From: Edaphobacter lichenicola
GTDB taxonomy: Bacteria; Acidobacteriota; Terriglobia; Terriglobales; Acidobacteriaceae
Assembly (NCBI RefSeq): GCF_025264645.1
Contig: NZ_CP073696.1
Location: 992,001-1,056,000 of the forward strand
DNA: 64,000 bases
Reading direction: 5' to 3'
Part shown: positions 55,655-64,000 of the stretch, in pieces
Numbering within the stretch: the stretch's first letter is position 1
Layout: each line of letters starts with the position of its first letter
Position numbers and translations under genes: made by a program
The notes under the pieces: generated by a model
Told to the model about the DNA's origin: nothing
Database searches by the model: none
The model's input: the letters and a program-made list of their open reading frames with translations, nothing else

Positions 55655-56434
55655 ATGCGATTGCTAGTCGGTCGAGACTCGACCTTAAGCGGACTCTCTA
55701 AGGCTTTGTATAAAGATTTCGCGCAAGATCGGCATCGCACACCAACAGGTAAACGTGATTGTGGATTGTGGCTGTTGTATAGTTTTTTTTCGAAGTACGA
55801 CACATGGGAACAATTCGGCGCATCACCGCGGAGCAAGACAAATCACATCAGTGGCATCTCGTCTCGATGCTATCGCTTTACTAAACGTAGTTGTGACATC
55901 GTAGGGTCGTCTATTCTACTCATTGGATTGCTTCCTCTTTGTCTTATGATTGCCGTTTTGATCAAATTGGACACGCCTGGCCCGGTGTTGTTTCGGCATC
56001 ATCGCATTGGACGGAATGGTAAACATTTTGTTCTGTGGAAGTTCCGAAGTATGCGGAAAGATGTGCCGAGATATGGAATCTCTCCTCGTAATGTGGAAGA
56101 TATGCGGCTAACTCGTGTCGGCCGCTTGATTCGTCGCCTGAGCATTGACGAGTTACCGCAGCTTATCAATGTTTTGCGGGGAGAGATGAGTTTCGTCGGC
56201 CCGCGACCCGAAATGCCGTTTATTGTGGATCGGTATTGCCCCTTTGAACGCGAACGTCTCGCCGCCAAGCCAGGTATAACTGGTTTGTGGCAAGTTAGCC
56301 CAGCTCGGGCACTTCCAATTCATGATAATTTGCAATACGATCTCCACTACATTAACAACCAGAATTTGTTACTCGATTGCGCAATTATCCTCCGAACCAT
56401 AGCCGCAGTTGTTCGTGGTATCGGCGCTGTATGA
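55655..56434 (+). CDS. Bacterial sugar transferase (priming glycosyl-1-phosphate transferase)
   Basis: A 259-residue protein with one membrane segment (about residues 86-108, S-S-I-L-L-I-G-L-L-P-L) followed by the catalytic domain: P-G-P-V-L-F-R, K-F-R-S-M-R, L-S-I-D-E-L-P-Q-L and the G-P-R-P-E motif, then K-P-G-I-T-G-L-W-Q-V. It is the short form without the four-helix polyprenol-transferase N-domain. Starts glycan assembly by loading a sugar phosphate on undecaprenyl phosphate. The first 75 residues are poorly conserved, so the true start may be further in. Confidence 0.9.
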   Translation: MRLLVGRDSTLSGLSKALYKDFAQDRHRTPTGKRDCGLWLLYSFFSKYDTWEQFGASPRSKTNHISGISSRCYRFTKRSCDIVGSSILLIGLLPLCLMIAVLIKLDTPGPVLFRHHRIGRNGKHFVLWKFRSMRKDVPRYGISPRNVEDMRLTRVGRLIRRLSIDELPQLINVLRGEMSFVGPRPEMPFIVDRYCPFERERLAAKPGITGLWQVSPARALPIHDNLQYDLHYINNQNLLLDCAIILRTIAAVVRGIGAV

Positions 56435-56467
56435 ATTATCCCGAGGTGGGAAATTGGTCATTTTTCT

Positions 56468-58606
56468 ATGTTTTTATCTGTAACTAAATATTCAAGATCT
56501 TTCGGAAAGCCAATCTTTCTGGCTGCGGGAGCACCACTTCCCGAGTGGGTTCGCCGTGCGGAGTGGTTGTTGTTTGCATTAATGCTCTGGTATTTCGTCC
56601 TTCATACGTTGCCGACCGCCTGGATAACTTTGAACACTGATTTTCCAAACTACTACTTGACAGCACGTATTGCCCGAGAAAAAGATGACACATCCCGTAT
56701 TTATGAGTGGGTATGGCTTCAACGACAGAAAGACTATCGCCAGATCGATCAGCGCATTATAGGATTAGTCCCAATTACGCCGTTCTCGACTCTCGCTGTC
56801 TGGCCTTTAGCTTCGTTTCTTCCGCTGACGGCCAAGCACTACTGGCTAAGCCTCAACATCGTAATGGTCGGGGCGATTGCTGTCCTACTGCGATTACTAA
56901 CTCGACTGTATTGGAGGCACATTGCTTTAGTAATAGCTCTGAGCGTACCTATTAACAAAAATTTTTTATATGGCCAATACTACGTATTACTACTGTTTAC
57001 AATAGCGTTAGCCTGCTGGTGCTATGTACGCCAAAAGCGGCTAGTTGCTGGAATTCTTATCGGTCTCGGCTTTGGGTTGAAGTTGTTTCCACTACTTTAT
57101 CTTGGATATTTTTTACGAAAGAAAGATTTCAAGGCTTTTATTGGCGGTGTTGTCGGTAGCTCTGCTGCGGCGATTGCTTCGATTACGATCTTCGGGATTC
57201 AAGCGAACCGGGTACTTTTGATTCAGGTATTACCTTGGGCTATGCGTGGTGAAGGGATGAATCCGTATGACATCTCAAGCGCATCGGTTGCTACCTTACT
57301 TCATCGGTTATTCGTTTATGAGCCGCAGTGGAATCCAAGTCCTCCGATACATGCTCCATGGATGTTCGCCATACTCCTTCCCCTTGTGCAAACTTTATTA
57401 TTCGCTCCGGCACTGCTATTGGTGAAACCGAATAGCATGGATGCTAGAAGACTGCATCTTGAATGGTCGGGCGTTTTGATTGGCAGTTTAGCGATCTCTA
57501 CTTTGCCGGCTGGCTACCACTTCACCCTTCTAATTCTCCCGGTATGTCTTATGTGGAGCTCAACTCGAGAGAGGGCCGGATGGATTGGAACTGCCGTTCT
57601 TTTGTTCTTGTTCGTAGCAATCGGGTATCCAGGCTGGAAAGCACTGGGATCTATTTCTCACTTAGTCTTGTTAAGTGTTCCGCGATTGTATGTTGTGCTT
57701 GCATTGTGCATTTTTAGTTATTGGCTACTGGCGGTGGAGGAGCGCGGTTCAAGATGGGATCGTGACGCCCTCTTGTGGACCGGTGCATTCGCGATGATGA
57801 TGCTCCTAAATATTGCACTGGGGTTGCGCCATCAGCATGGACTATACGCAGACTATGCGTGGCGCATTCCGATTGCTGACCAGGTGCTGCAGGCCGATAA
57901 TCCCATAGCGCAGAACAACACAGTGTTATTTACTGCAATGCTACCTGATGGATATCATGCAGCATCTCAGAGCAAAGACTTGGTTCATTTTGATAAGAGC
58001 CATAGCGACCAACTCGCATTAGCTGCGAACTCTTCCGAACGGTGGACAGAAGAGGTTAGCTCCGAATCGATGATTGTCCCCAGCCACTCCGATCAAAAGA
58101 TTATTCATCAAGCTGAATCTCCCGTGGCTTCGCCTGATGGCAGGTGGTTAGCGTTTCTCCGCGAGGAACATGGACGCAATCGCATCTGGCTCCGTGTTCT
58201 AGACCAACCCGGAAGCACCGATAGAGTCATCACATCGGCCGAGTTGAACGTATCGGAGATGTCATTCCTCCCGAATGGCTCGCTTATCTTTTCGGCCGAG
58301 CCAAACGGAGGGCGTCCCGGCCTGTTCCTCGTCGATCAGGCAGGATCCATCAGTTCGCTCGGTCCCGACGAGAGCCGCTACCCAGCCGTTTCTCCCGACG
58401 GCCACTGGTTGGCATACAGTCAGTTGCAAGGTGGCAATTGGCACCTGCAACTCCGCAATCTCCGTAACGGCCAGACCGAAACACTCACCCACGCTGACTG
58501 CAATAACGTGGAACCGGCGTGGCTACCTGATTCGAAGACATTGATCTACGGTAGCGACTGTGGACGGGCGCTTTGGTTTTACGCTCTTTGTCGCCGTCCT
58601 ATCTAA
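56468..58606 (+). CDS. GT87-like multi-pass transferase fused to PD40 repeats
   Basis: A 712-residue fusion. Residues 30-480 form about eleven membrane segments resembling the GT87/DUF2029 family of polyprenyl-sugar-dependent transferases: an early D-F-P-N-Y-Y after the first segment, then G-F-G-L-K-L-F-P in the middle. Residues of about 555-705 are TolB-like PD40 beta-propeller repeats (V-A-S-P-D-G-R-W-L-A-F; A-V-S-P-D-G-H-W-L-A-Y; L-P-D-S-K-T-L-I-Y). The propeller would lie outside the inner membrane. It may extend or polymerise the glycan; no separate polymerase gene was found here. Confidence 0.78.
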   Translation: MFLSVTKYSRSFGKPIFLAAGAPLPEWVRRAEWLLFALMLWYFVLHTLPTAWITLNTDFPNYYLTARIAREKDDTSRIYEWVWLQRQKDYRQIDQRIIGLVPITPFSTLAVWPLASFLPLTAKHYWLSLNIVMVGAIAVLLRLLTRLYWRHIALVIALSVPINKNFLYGQYYVLLLFTIALACWCYVRQKRLVAGILIGLGFGLKLFPLLYLGYFLRKKDFKAFIGGVVGSSAAAIASITIFGIQANRVLLIQVLPWAMRGEGMNPYDISSASVATLLHRLFVYEPQWNPSPPIHAPWMFAILLPLVQTLLFAPALLLVKPNSMDARRLHLEWSGVLIGSLAISTLPAGYHFTLLILPVCLMWSSTRERAGWIGTAVLLFLFVAIGYPGWKALGSISHLVLLSVPRLYVVLALCIFSYWLLAVEERGSRWDRDALLWTGAFAMMMLLNIALGLRHQHGLYADYAWRIPIADQVLQADNPIAQNNTVLFTAMLPDGYHAASQSKDLVHFDKSHSDQLALAANSSERWTEEVSSESMIVPSHSDQKIIHQAESPVASPDGRWLAFLREEHGRNRIWLRVLDQPGSTDRVITSAELNVSEMSFLPNGSLIFSAEPNGGRPGLFLVDQAGSISSLGPDESRYPAVSPDGHWLAYSQLQGGNWHLQLRNLRNGQTETLTHADCNNVEPAWLPDSKTLIYGSDCGRALWFYALCRRPI

Positions 58607-58836
58607 CTAAGCCCGTCAGGCATGCTTGGAGCATCCGCGTCCGAAATGTGCCTTCGATTATTCACGAAACCGTTGGTATCCGACATAAATGTCTCCAAAG
58701 TGTCATGGTCTTGTCATTTGATGATATGAATCAGATACTTAGACTCGTCTGGCCAGAAAATCACCACCCCATCTATATAGAATGAAGGAGTCGGAGGTTC
58801 GCGCAAGCTGATGACTGCGAATCTTGGGAGATAATC

Positions 58837-59520
58837 GTGAGTTTGATTCTGGTAATTGAGGACGATCCAAGAATACAAAAGGCTCTCCACAGGCAGTTCA
58901 CGACGGAGGGCTATGAGGTACACGTAACTGGTGACGGCGCACAGGGGTTGGCCAGCTGCAAGAGCCTCAAACCCGCCGGGGTCGTTCTCGATCTCATGCT
59001 GCCGAACATGTCTGGGCTTGAAGTCTGCAAAGGCATCAAGAGTTGGTCGGCAAGTACGCCGGTAGTCGTTCTCAGTGCCGTCTCGGAGGTGGCCGATAAA
59101 GTACTGCTCCTCGAGCTGGGCGCAGACGACTACGTCACGAAGCCATTTAGCCCACGCGAGCTGATGGCCCGCGTTCAGGCCGCGATTCGAAGAACGAAGA
59201 AACCGGCAACTCATACTCAAGCAAGCTTCGGGAACGTCACGGCAGACTTCTCTGGGATGGAAGTATTTAAAGATGGCGCACCGGTTCTCCTGACCGCCCA
59301 TGAGATCAAGCTCCTGCAATACTTTGTTGAGCATCCCGAACGGGTCATCACTCGTGAGGAACTGTTGAACGATGTCTGGAACTATACCTCGTATCCAACG
59401 ACTCGCACCGTCGATAATCACATTATGAAGCTGCGGCAGAAGTTGGAAGTCGATCCGGCAAAACCTGTATACTTCCGCACCATCCATGGCATTGGCTACA
59501 AATTCGTCCGCGGAAATTGA
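58837..59520 (+). CDS. OmpR-family response regulator
   Basis: A 227-residue regulator. Receiver domain with acidic pair E8-D9/D10, phosphoacceptor D52 in L-D-L-M-L-P and K in V-T-K-P-F at about residue 103. The C-terminal winged helix (about 130-225) includes E-I-K-L-L-Q-Y, R-T-V-D-N-H-I-M-K-L-R-Q-K-L and G-I-G-Y-K-F. Start is GTG 58837 with GGGAG six bases upstream. Regulates transcription, probably of the genes that follow. It precedes its likely kinase partner, with 31 bases between stop and the preferred kinase start. Confidence 0.92.
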   Translation: MSLILVIEDDPRIQKALHRQFTTEGYEVHVTGDGAQGLASCKSLKPAGVVLDLMLPNMSGLEVCKGIKSWSASTPVVVLSAVSEVADKVLLLELGADDYVTKPFSPRELMARVQAAIRRTKKPATHTQASFGNVTADFSGMEVFKDGAPVLLTAHEIKLLQYFVEHPERVITREELLNDVWNYTSYPTTRTVDNHIMKLRQKLEVDPAKPVYFRTIHGIGYKFVRGN

Positions 59521-59551
59521 CGATACCATTATTCGTGGGAGGACGAGGCTG

Positions 59552-61375
59552 ATGGATAGGCTGCGGATGAGAACAACGCTGCTTATCCCTCTGCTCGTCC
59601 TTTCTTTTGGCTGCACAGTCTTAAGTCTTTTGGTGATTCGCACCATTGTTCAACAACAGACGCAGGCGAATCTCGCTTCGGATCTCCAGCATTCGGTAAA
59701 AACCTACCAGAACTTCCAACATCAACAGCGCGAACTCCTGTCGCGCGAGTCGGCTCTGTTAGCCGACCTGCCGAGCCTGAAGTCCTTGATGACCACCTAC
59801 GATCAGAGAACGATCGAAGACGGTGGAGTTGAGTTCTGGCAAGTGAGCGGATGCGATTTTTTCGCACTGCTCGACCCGAATGGAAAACTGATCGCCTCCT
59901 ACAATCGAGGTTCTGCGCTCGATCAACCCGGCGTAGCCAGAGGCCTGGAGATAGGGCAGCACAGCTCTGACGAGCCGACCCTTCTCGTCCTGGACAATCG
60001 TATCTACGGAGTATCGACCCAGCCGCTTTACTTCGGGCCAAAGGAGCGCGGAACTCTTCTCGGCTTTGTCACGGTCGGTTACGCCATCGATGAACATGTT
60101 GCGCAGGCGGTCAGTGAAGCCGCGGCCGCTGAGGTTGCTTTTACTGTCGATGGCAAAGTAGTCGCCAGCACACTGACACCAATGCTTCAGCAGCAACTTA
60201 TCGAGCGCGGCGGCGAACTACTGCAACTGCCGACCCAGAACAGAATGATTCGGCTCGGAAAAGCAGACTACCTGGCAGCATCGGAACATCTCACAAACTC
60301 CGGCGAACCAGAGAGCCCAGGCCAGGTCCCACAACTCGTCGTCCTCAAGTCATTCGAAGAGGCCACTCAACTGGTGGACAGAGTTAATCGGTGGGTACTG
60401 GCACTGGCTCTTCTCGCATTAGTCGTCGGATCAGGCATGCTTGTTTCCATCTCTCGCACATTGACTCGGCCCATCGAAACCCTTGTGGGAGGGACTCGAG
60501 CCCTTGCACAGGGCAACTTCGACTATCAACTGAGTGAGGACGGTGCCGAAGAGATAAGAGAACTGAGCCGAGCCTTCGAACGCATGCGAGTTCAGCTGCG
60601 ACAGTCTCAGAAAGAGCTCCTCGACTCAGAGAGGCTCGCCACGATCGGTAGAATGGCTAGCTCCATCTCGCACGATCTCAGGCATTATCTCTCTGCAATG
60701 TATGCCAACGCGGAGTTCATGAGCGGCGGCAACATCTCTCAGTTCGAACGAGAAGAGCTGATGTTGGAAGTGAAGTCGGCCGTGCAGGGGATGACCGACC
60801 TTTTGGATTCGCTGCTCCTCTTCACCCAAACCGGCAGGGCCCTTCACCCGGAGTATGAATCGATTGCGTTGATGATCCAGCGTGCTGTCAGTATGGTTCG
60901 GTCTCATCCCGCAGGCCGCGATGTCAAAATCAACTTGAATGGACTTTCTTCCCTGCAAGCTTGGGTCGACGCAAAAAAACTCGGACGCGCCGTCTACAAT
61001 CTGCTGCTGAACGCGTGTCAGGCGGCGAAACGCGGCAATAGACCTCCCGCGGTAACTCTAAGCCTCATCGAAGGTGAGCGAGCGATCGAGATTAGAATTG
61101 CAGATAATGGTCCCGGGGTGCCTACGCCTGTTCGTCAGAAGATCTTCCTACCCTTCGTGAGCGAGGGAAGGGAGAGCGGCATCGGGCTTGGACTCACCCT
61201 CGCGCAGCAAATCGCACAGGAGCATGGCGGCGGTATCGAGCTGGAAGAGACAGCCGAAGGCGAAACAGTCTTCACCATTCATCTTCCCAAGGCCTCTCTG
61301 CAGGCACTTGGTGCTGTGGTTGAAAAAAGATCTCGCCCGCTCGCGCTCCGGCAAACGGAGAAGGTCGAAGAATGA
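59552..61375 (+). CDS. Membrane-bound sensor histidine kinase
   Basis: About 607 residues. ATG 59552 follows GGGAGGACGAGG and is preferred over an in-frame ATG (59486) inside the regulator gene. Two membrane segments (about 8-30 and 282-302) enclose a periplasmic dCACHE/sCACHE-like sensor domain. A HAMP segment follows (P-I-E-T-L-V-G-G-T-R-A-L), then the dimerisation helix with S-I-S-H-D-L-R-H (H374 phosphorylated) and the ATPase domain: N-L-L-L-N-A-C-Q-A, D-N-G-P-G-V and G-I-G-L-G-L-T-L. Partner of the upstream response regulator. The stop overlaps the next gene by four bases. Confidence 0.9.
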   Translation: MDRLRMRTTLLIPLLVLSFGCTVLSLLVIRTIVQQQTQANLASDLQHSVKTYQNFQHQQRELLSRESALLADLPSLKSLMTTYDQRTIEDGGVEFWQVSGCDFFALLDPNGKLIASYNRGSALDQPGVARGLEIGQHSSDEPTLLVLDNRIYGVSTQPLYFGPKERGTLLGFVTVGYAIDEHVAQAVSEAAAAEVAFTVDGKVVASTLTPMLQQQLIERGGELLQLPTQNRMIRLGKADYLAASEHLTNSGEPESPGQVPQLVVLKSFEEATQLVDRVNRWVLALALLALVVGSGMLVSISRTLTRPIETLVGGTRALAQGNFDYQLSEDGAEEIRELSRAFERMRVQLRQSQKELLDSERLATIGRMASSISHDLRHYLSAMYANAEFMSGGNISQFEREELMLEVKSAVQGMTDLLDSLLLFTQTGRALHPEYESIALMIQRAVSMVRSHPAGRDVKINLNGLSSLQAWVDAKKLGRAVYNLLLNACQAAKRGNRPPAVTLSLIEGERAIEIRIADNGPGVPTPVRQKIFLPFVSEGRESGIGLGLTLAQQIAQEHGGGIELEETAEGETVFTIHLPKASLQALGAVVEKRSRPLALRQTEKVEE

Positions 61376-62952
61376 GAGAGGCTCGATCTCTACTGATCGT
61401 TTGTCTGGCGCTGGTTGCGGCGCAAGCTCCACTGTCTGCGCAATCAACGCAATCTTCGCACAGTGTCGCCTCCTCATCCGCAACGACAACAAACGCTCAA
61501 TCCATCGAACTACAACAGAAGCTGGAAGCAATCTCATCAGATCTCGTTACCACTCACCAGCAACTAGAGCAGTCTCAGAAGGAGATCGAGCAACTGCGAG
61601 AACAGCTCGATCTAATCAAGAAGCAACTTGCGTCCGCACAAGCTGGCCCTGCTCAACCATCCAATCCAGTCAACGACACAGATACAGCGAAGGCGACCGC
61701 TGCAACGATTGAAGACGTGCAGGAACAGCAACAGACGCTCGAAGCGCAGGTTAAGCTCCACGAGCAGACGAAGGTTGAAAGTGAATCGAAGTACCCAATC
61801 CGCGTCACAGGCTTGATTCTATTCAACTCGTTCATCAACCGGGGAATTGTTGACGACATCGACCTTCCGGAGGCGGCCCTCGCTTCAGGCGACGAGACCG
61901 GTAACGGCAGTGCGGGCGCGAGCTTTCGCCAAACCATTCTGGGGCTCGAAGGGTTCGGCCCGAGAATCGCCGGCGCGCGGACCTCCGCCGACATCAACGT
62001 AGATTTCTTCGGTGGTCTTGCTTATTCAAGCGCTTCAACCTCGGCCGGAATCGTTCGCATGAGAACAGCAAGCATCAATCTGGACTGGAGCCACGACTCG
62101 ATCCAGGTTGGCATGACCACTCCGCTCATCTCGCCGCTGTCGCCCACATCGTACGCGACGGTCGCCGAACCCAGCATGGCGGGAGCAGGGAACCTTTGGA
62201 CGTGGTCGCCGCAACTTACATACGCCCACCAATTTCAAATTCAAGCCCACCGACAACTACAACTCGAGTTTGGCCTGTGGGATCCTCCGGCCGCTGGCTA
62301 TAGTACCAGTCTGACAACGAGAGTTCCCAGTCCTGGCGAGCAGTCAAAACAGCCGGCCTACGAATCGCGCATCTCGTACGGCACGCCTTCGGACAATAAC
62401 TACGGGCCAGCGTCGGACGATCACTCCTTCCACGTCGGGCTCAGCGGATACTACAGCCGTCAAAGTTATCCGTACGGCAACAGCATAGACTCTTGGGCAT
62501 TCACTACCGATTTTCGAGTACCGCTCACTCACCGTTTTGAAGTAAGCGGAGAAGGCTATCGCGGTCGATCTCTCGGGGGCCTGGGCGGCGGAGTTTACAA
62601 GGACATTTTGTATGGAACCAGCCCTATTACAGGCTTGGCTTCTTATCGCGCGTTAAACGCCATCGGCGGATGGACTCAACTGAAAACCCGTTTCGGCCAG
62701 TCGTTCGAGGCGAATGCAGTCATTGGCCTCGACAACGGCTTCGCCGCCGACTTCCATACCCTCATCTTTCCGGCAACAGCGACCGAGATACAACTGCGCG
62801 CCCGTAACGAGATGGTTGTAGGCAACCTTATCTTCCGCCCAAAGACCTATCTCATCTTCTCGCCGGAGTATCGCAGAATCTTGACGTGGCCAATCTACGG
62901 CCTTGGCAACACGGCAAATATCTTCACGCTTTCTGCTGGATATCAATTCTAG
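61372..62952 (+). CDS. Outer-membrane porin-like beta-barrel protein
   Basis: A 526-residue exported protein. The signal peptide ends L-S-A-Q (residue 24). A coiled-coil covers about 45-90 (Q-L-E-Q-S-Q-K-E-I-E-Q-L-R-E-Q) and again about 110-130. The remainder alternates beta strands and loops, starting P-I-R-V-T-G-L-I-L-F-N-S-F, and ends in Y-Q-F, a typical outer-membrane insertion signal. The plan resembles the LamB-type porin at 14931-16682 (coiled-coil plus barrel), but it is not a LamB. Substrate unknown. It starts inside the kinase stop codon, so both are cotranscribed. Confidence 0.78.
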   Translation: MREARSLLIVCLALVAAQAPLSAQSTQSSHSVASSSATTTNAQSIELQQKLEAISSDLVTTHQQLEQSQKEIEQLREQLDLIKKQLASAQAGPAQPSNPVNDTDTAKATAATIEDVQEQQQTLEAQVKLHEQTKVESESKYPIRVTGLILFNSFINRGIVDDIDLPEAALASGDETGNGSAGASFRQTILGLEGFGPRIAGARTSADINVDFFGGLAYSSASTSAGIVRMRTASINLDWSHDSIQVGMTTPLISPLSPTSYATVAEPSMAGAGNLWTWSPQLTYAHQFQIQAHRQLQLEFGLWDPPAAGYSTSLTTRVPSPGEQSKQPAYESRISYGTPSDNNYGPASDDHSFHVGLSGYYSRQSYPYGNSIDSWAFTTDFRVPLTHRFEVSGEGYRGRSLGGLGGGVYKDILYGTSPITGLASYRALNAIGGWTQLKTRFGQSFEANAVIGLDNGFAADFHTLIFPATATEIQLRARNEMVVGNLIFRPKTYLIFSPEYRRILTWPIYGLGNTANIFTLSAGYQF

Positions 62953-62963
62953 GAGATCCGATA

Positions 62964-63701
62964 GTGCGCAGCCCGCAACATTCGATGACCGTTCTATGCT
63001 GCTCCCTTCTACTCGGTCTCGCTGCGATGCAGTTGCACGCGCAGGGAGTAGAAGTCACGGCAAAGATCGTCGTGAACAACACGCTGGCTCCAGTTGCCAA
63101 AAAGCATACCGACCTGCCAAGTGCAGCAAACGTGGTCGTCTGGTTGTCGGCCTTGAAGCCCGGCTCACCTGTCCCGCCGTGGCCCGCTCGTCAGGCTCCC
63201 TATCGCTTGGTGCAGAAAAACAAGATGTTCACACCCCATCTGCTCGTCATCCCCACGGGCACCTCGGTCCAGTTTCCTAACGAAGACCCCTTCTTCCACA
63301 ACGTATTCTCCCTCTTCAACGGCAAGCGCTTCGATCTCGGTCTCTACGAATCCGGTACCACCCGCTCGGTACGTTTTGATCGTGAAGGAATCTCCTATAT
63401 CTTCTGTAACATTCATCCGGAGATGGGGGCGGTCATTTTGGCGCTTAGTACACCCTACTTCGGCACCTCATCGGAGACCGGCGTCGTTGCTATCCACAAT
63501 GTTCTTCCAGGCAGCTATCGGGTGAATGTGTGGAGTGAGAACGGACAAACGATGGATCCAGCCGCAGCCGAGCAAGTCGTCCAGATCTCGTCGGAACCAG
63601 TTCACCTTGGCAATATCATGCTGTTACCCGCCACGAACGTTCTTGCGAATCATAAGAACAAGTTCGGCGAGGACTATCAACCAGGCCACGACTCCTATTA
63701 A
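62964..63701 (+). CDS. Secreted blue-copper-like (methylamine-utilisation-type) protein
   Basis: A 245-residue exported protein. GTG 62964 is preferred, with AGGAGA seven bases upstream; the in-frame start at 62886 lies inside the previous gene. The signal peptide ends L-H-A-Q. The middle contains a plastocyanin-like copper site: H in D-P-F-F-H-N, C and H in F-C-N-I-H-P, and M in P-E-M-G. The preceding V-Q-F-P-N-E-D matches the type seen in proteins labelled methylamine-utilisation. A later strand set (H-N-V-L-P-G-S-Y-R-V-N-V-W) resembles a carboxypeptidase-regulatory-like domain. Likely electron transfer or copper binding in the periplasm. Last gene of the two-component operon. Confidence 0.75.
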   Translation: MRSPQHSMTVLCCSLLLGLAAMQLHAQGVEVTAKIVVNNTLAPVAKKHTDLPSAANVVVWLSALKPGSPVPPWPARQAPYRLVQKNKMFTPHLLVIPTGTSVQFPNEDPFFHNVFSLFNGKRFDLGLYESGTTRSVRFDREGISYIFCNIHPEMGAVILALSTPYFGTSSETGVVAIHNVLPGSYRVNVWSENGQTMDPAAAEQVVQISSEPVHLGNIMLLPATNVLANHKNKFGEDYQPGHDSY

Positions 63702-63878
63702 CCTCGTCCTGAGGCAAATGGTTGCTTAAAGCAGAAAGAAGGGACACGCATAGGCTCTGCGTCCGTTGAGGCTCCACGCCTGCAGTCGAAGGCATAGGCA
63801 CCTGTCCGATACCCTTGCAAAGCGATATACTTGATCTTTGCGGCTTACATTGCAACCAGCAACACCTTGCATCCACTT

Positions 63879-64000
63879 ATGTCTCTCCTCTGGCTCCGAG
63901 TCGCGGTCTTTCTCTACGGCATAGCCGCGCTTGCGGTGCTACCGGCAGCTCTCTACGACCGCCCACGCTGGCGTCACATCGCTATTCCCGCCACCACCGC
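63879..64000 (+). CDS. Partial CcsA-like cytochrome c assembly protein
   Basis: The start of a gene cut by the window end; 40 codons without a stop. It opens M-S-L-L-W-L-R-V-A-V-F-L-Y-G, a membrane helix, then a basic loop (Y-D-R-P-R-W-R). This N-terminus is like that of the CcsA/HemX-type inner-membrane proteins that deliver haem for cytochrome c maturation in this kind of bacterium. Only the first helix is visible, so the call is tentative. TATACT at 63826-63831 may be its -10 box. Confidence 0.45.
   Translation, partial: MSLLWLRVAVFLYGIAALAVLPAALYDRPRWRHIAIPATT

Overview
The window looks like chromosomal DNA of a soil Acidobacteriota of the Terriglobia type (Granulicella/Edaphobacter/Terriglobus-like). 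This is inferred from gene style: a giant signal-peptide protein made of SBBP and choice-of-anchor-D repeats, secreted proteins cleaved at S-A-Q or N-A-Q, a Ser/Thr kinase fused to TPRs, a SYLF lipoprotein-like protein, SecG beside a glyoxalase-II-like hydrolase, and many cobalamin-type radical SAM enzymes. No 16S rRNA gene is present, so the assignment is an inference. The only RNA gene seen is a tRNA-Leu(GAG).

Region 1 (1-14.9 kb) is GC-rich housekeeping and envelope DNA: two small secreted proteins, a DoxX-like membrane protein, an unusual response regulator, the 1988-residue repeat protein, a HAD phosphatase, a class I/II aminotransferase, an MBL-fold hydrolase, secG with its terminator, an alpha/beta hydrolase and an isochorismatase-like hydrolase. 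Region 2 (14.9-32.2 kb) holds a LamB-type porin, a Nudix hydrolase, a LysR/SDR divergent pair with decayed gene pieces around it, tRNA-Leu, a SYLF protein, an Orn/Lys/Arg decarboxylase, a sigma factor with a Cys-rich tail and a partner Cys-rich 30-residue peptide, two sugar-transfer genes (one fused to a TylF-type methyltransferase), a HAD phosphatase and a Ser/Thr kinase-TPR protein.

Region 3 (32.2-44.4 kb, minus strand) is the most striking part: nine tightly coupled genes (overlaps of 4-17 bases, or gaps of 0 and 24) encoding five B12-binding-type radical SAM proteins, one SPASM-type radical SAM protein, two methyltransferases and one methyltransferase-amidohydrolase fusion. This looks like a biosynthetic operon for an unidentified, heavily modified small molecule, lipid or peptide. 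Diverging from it (44.5-48.2 kb, plus strand) are an HprK-related kinase, a short protein resembling the N-terminal domain of that kinase, a possible 26-residue peptide, a CuA-type cupredoxin, a cytochrome c lipoprotein and a nucleotidyltransferase-family protein.

Region 4 (48.3-58.6 kb) is an exopolysaccharide cluster: UpxY/NusG-like antiterminator, multi-SLBB export protein, Wzz-like chain-length protein, GT2 glycosyltransferase, WecG/TagA-type transferase, priming sugar-phosphate transferase, and a GT87-like multi-pass protein fused to PD40 repeats. It is visibly more AT-rich than the first part of the window, which suggests separate acquisition. Region 5 (58.8-64 kb) is a response regulator-sensor kinase pair followed, almost without gaps, by an outer-membrane beta-barrel protein and a blue-copper-like secreted protein, then the start of a CcsA-like cytochrome c assembly gene cut by the window end.
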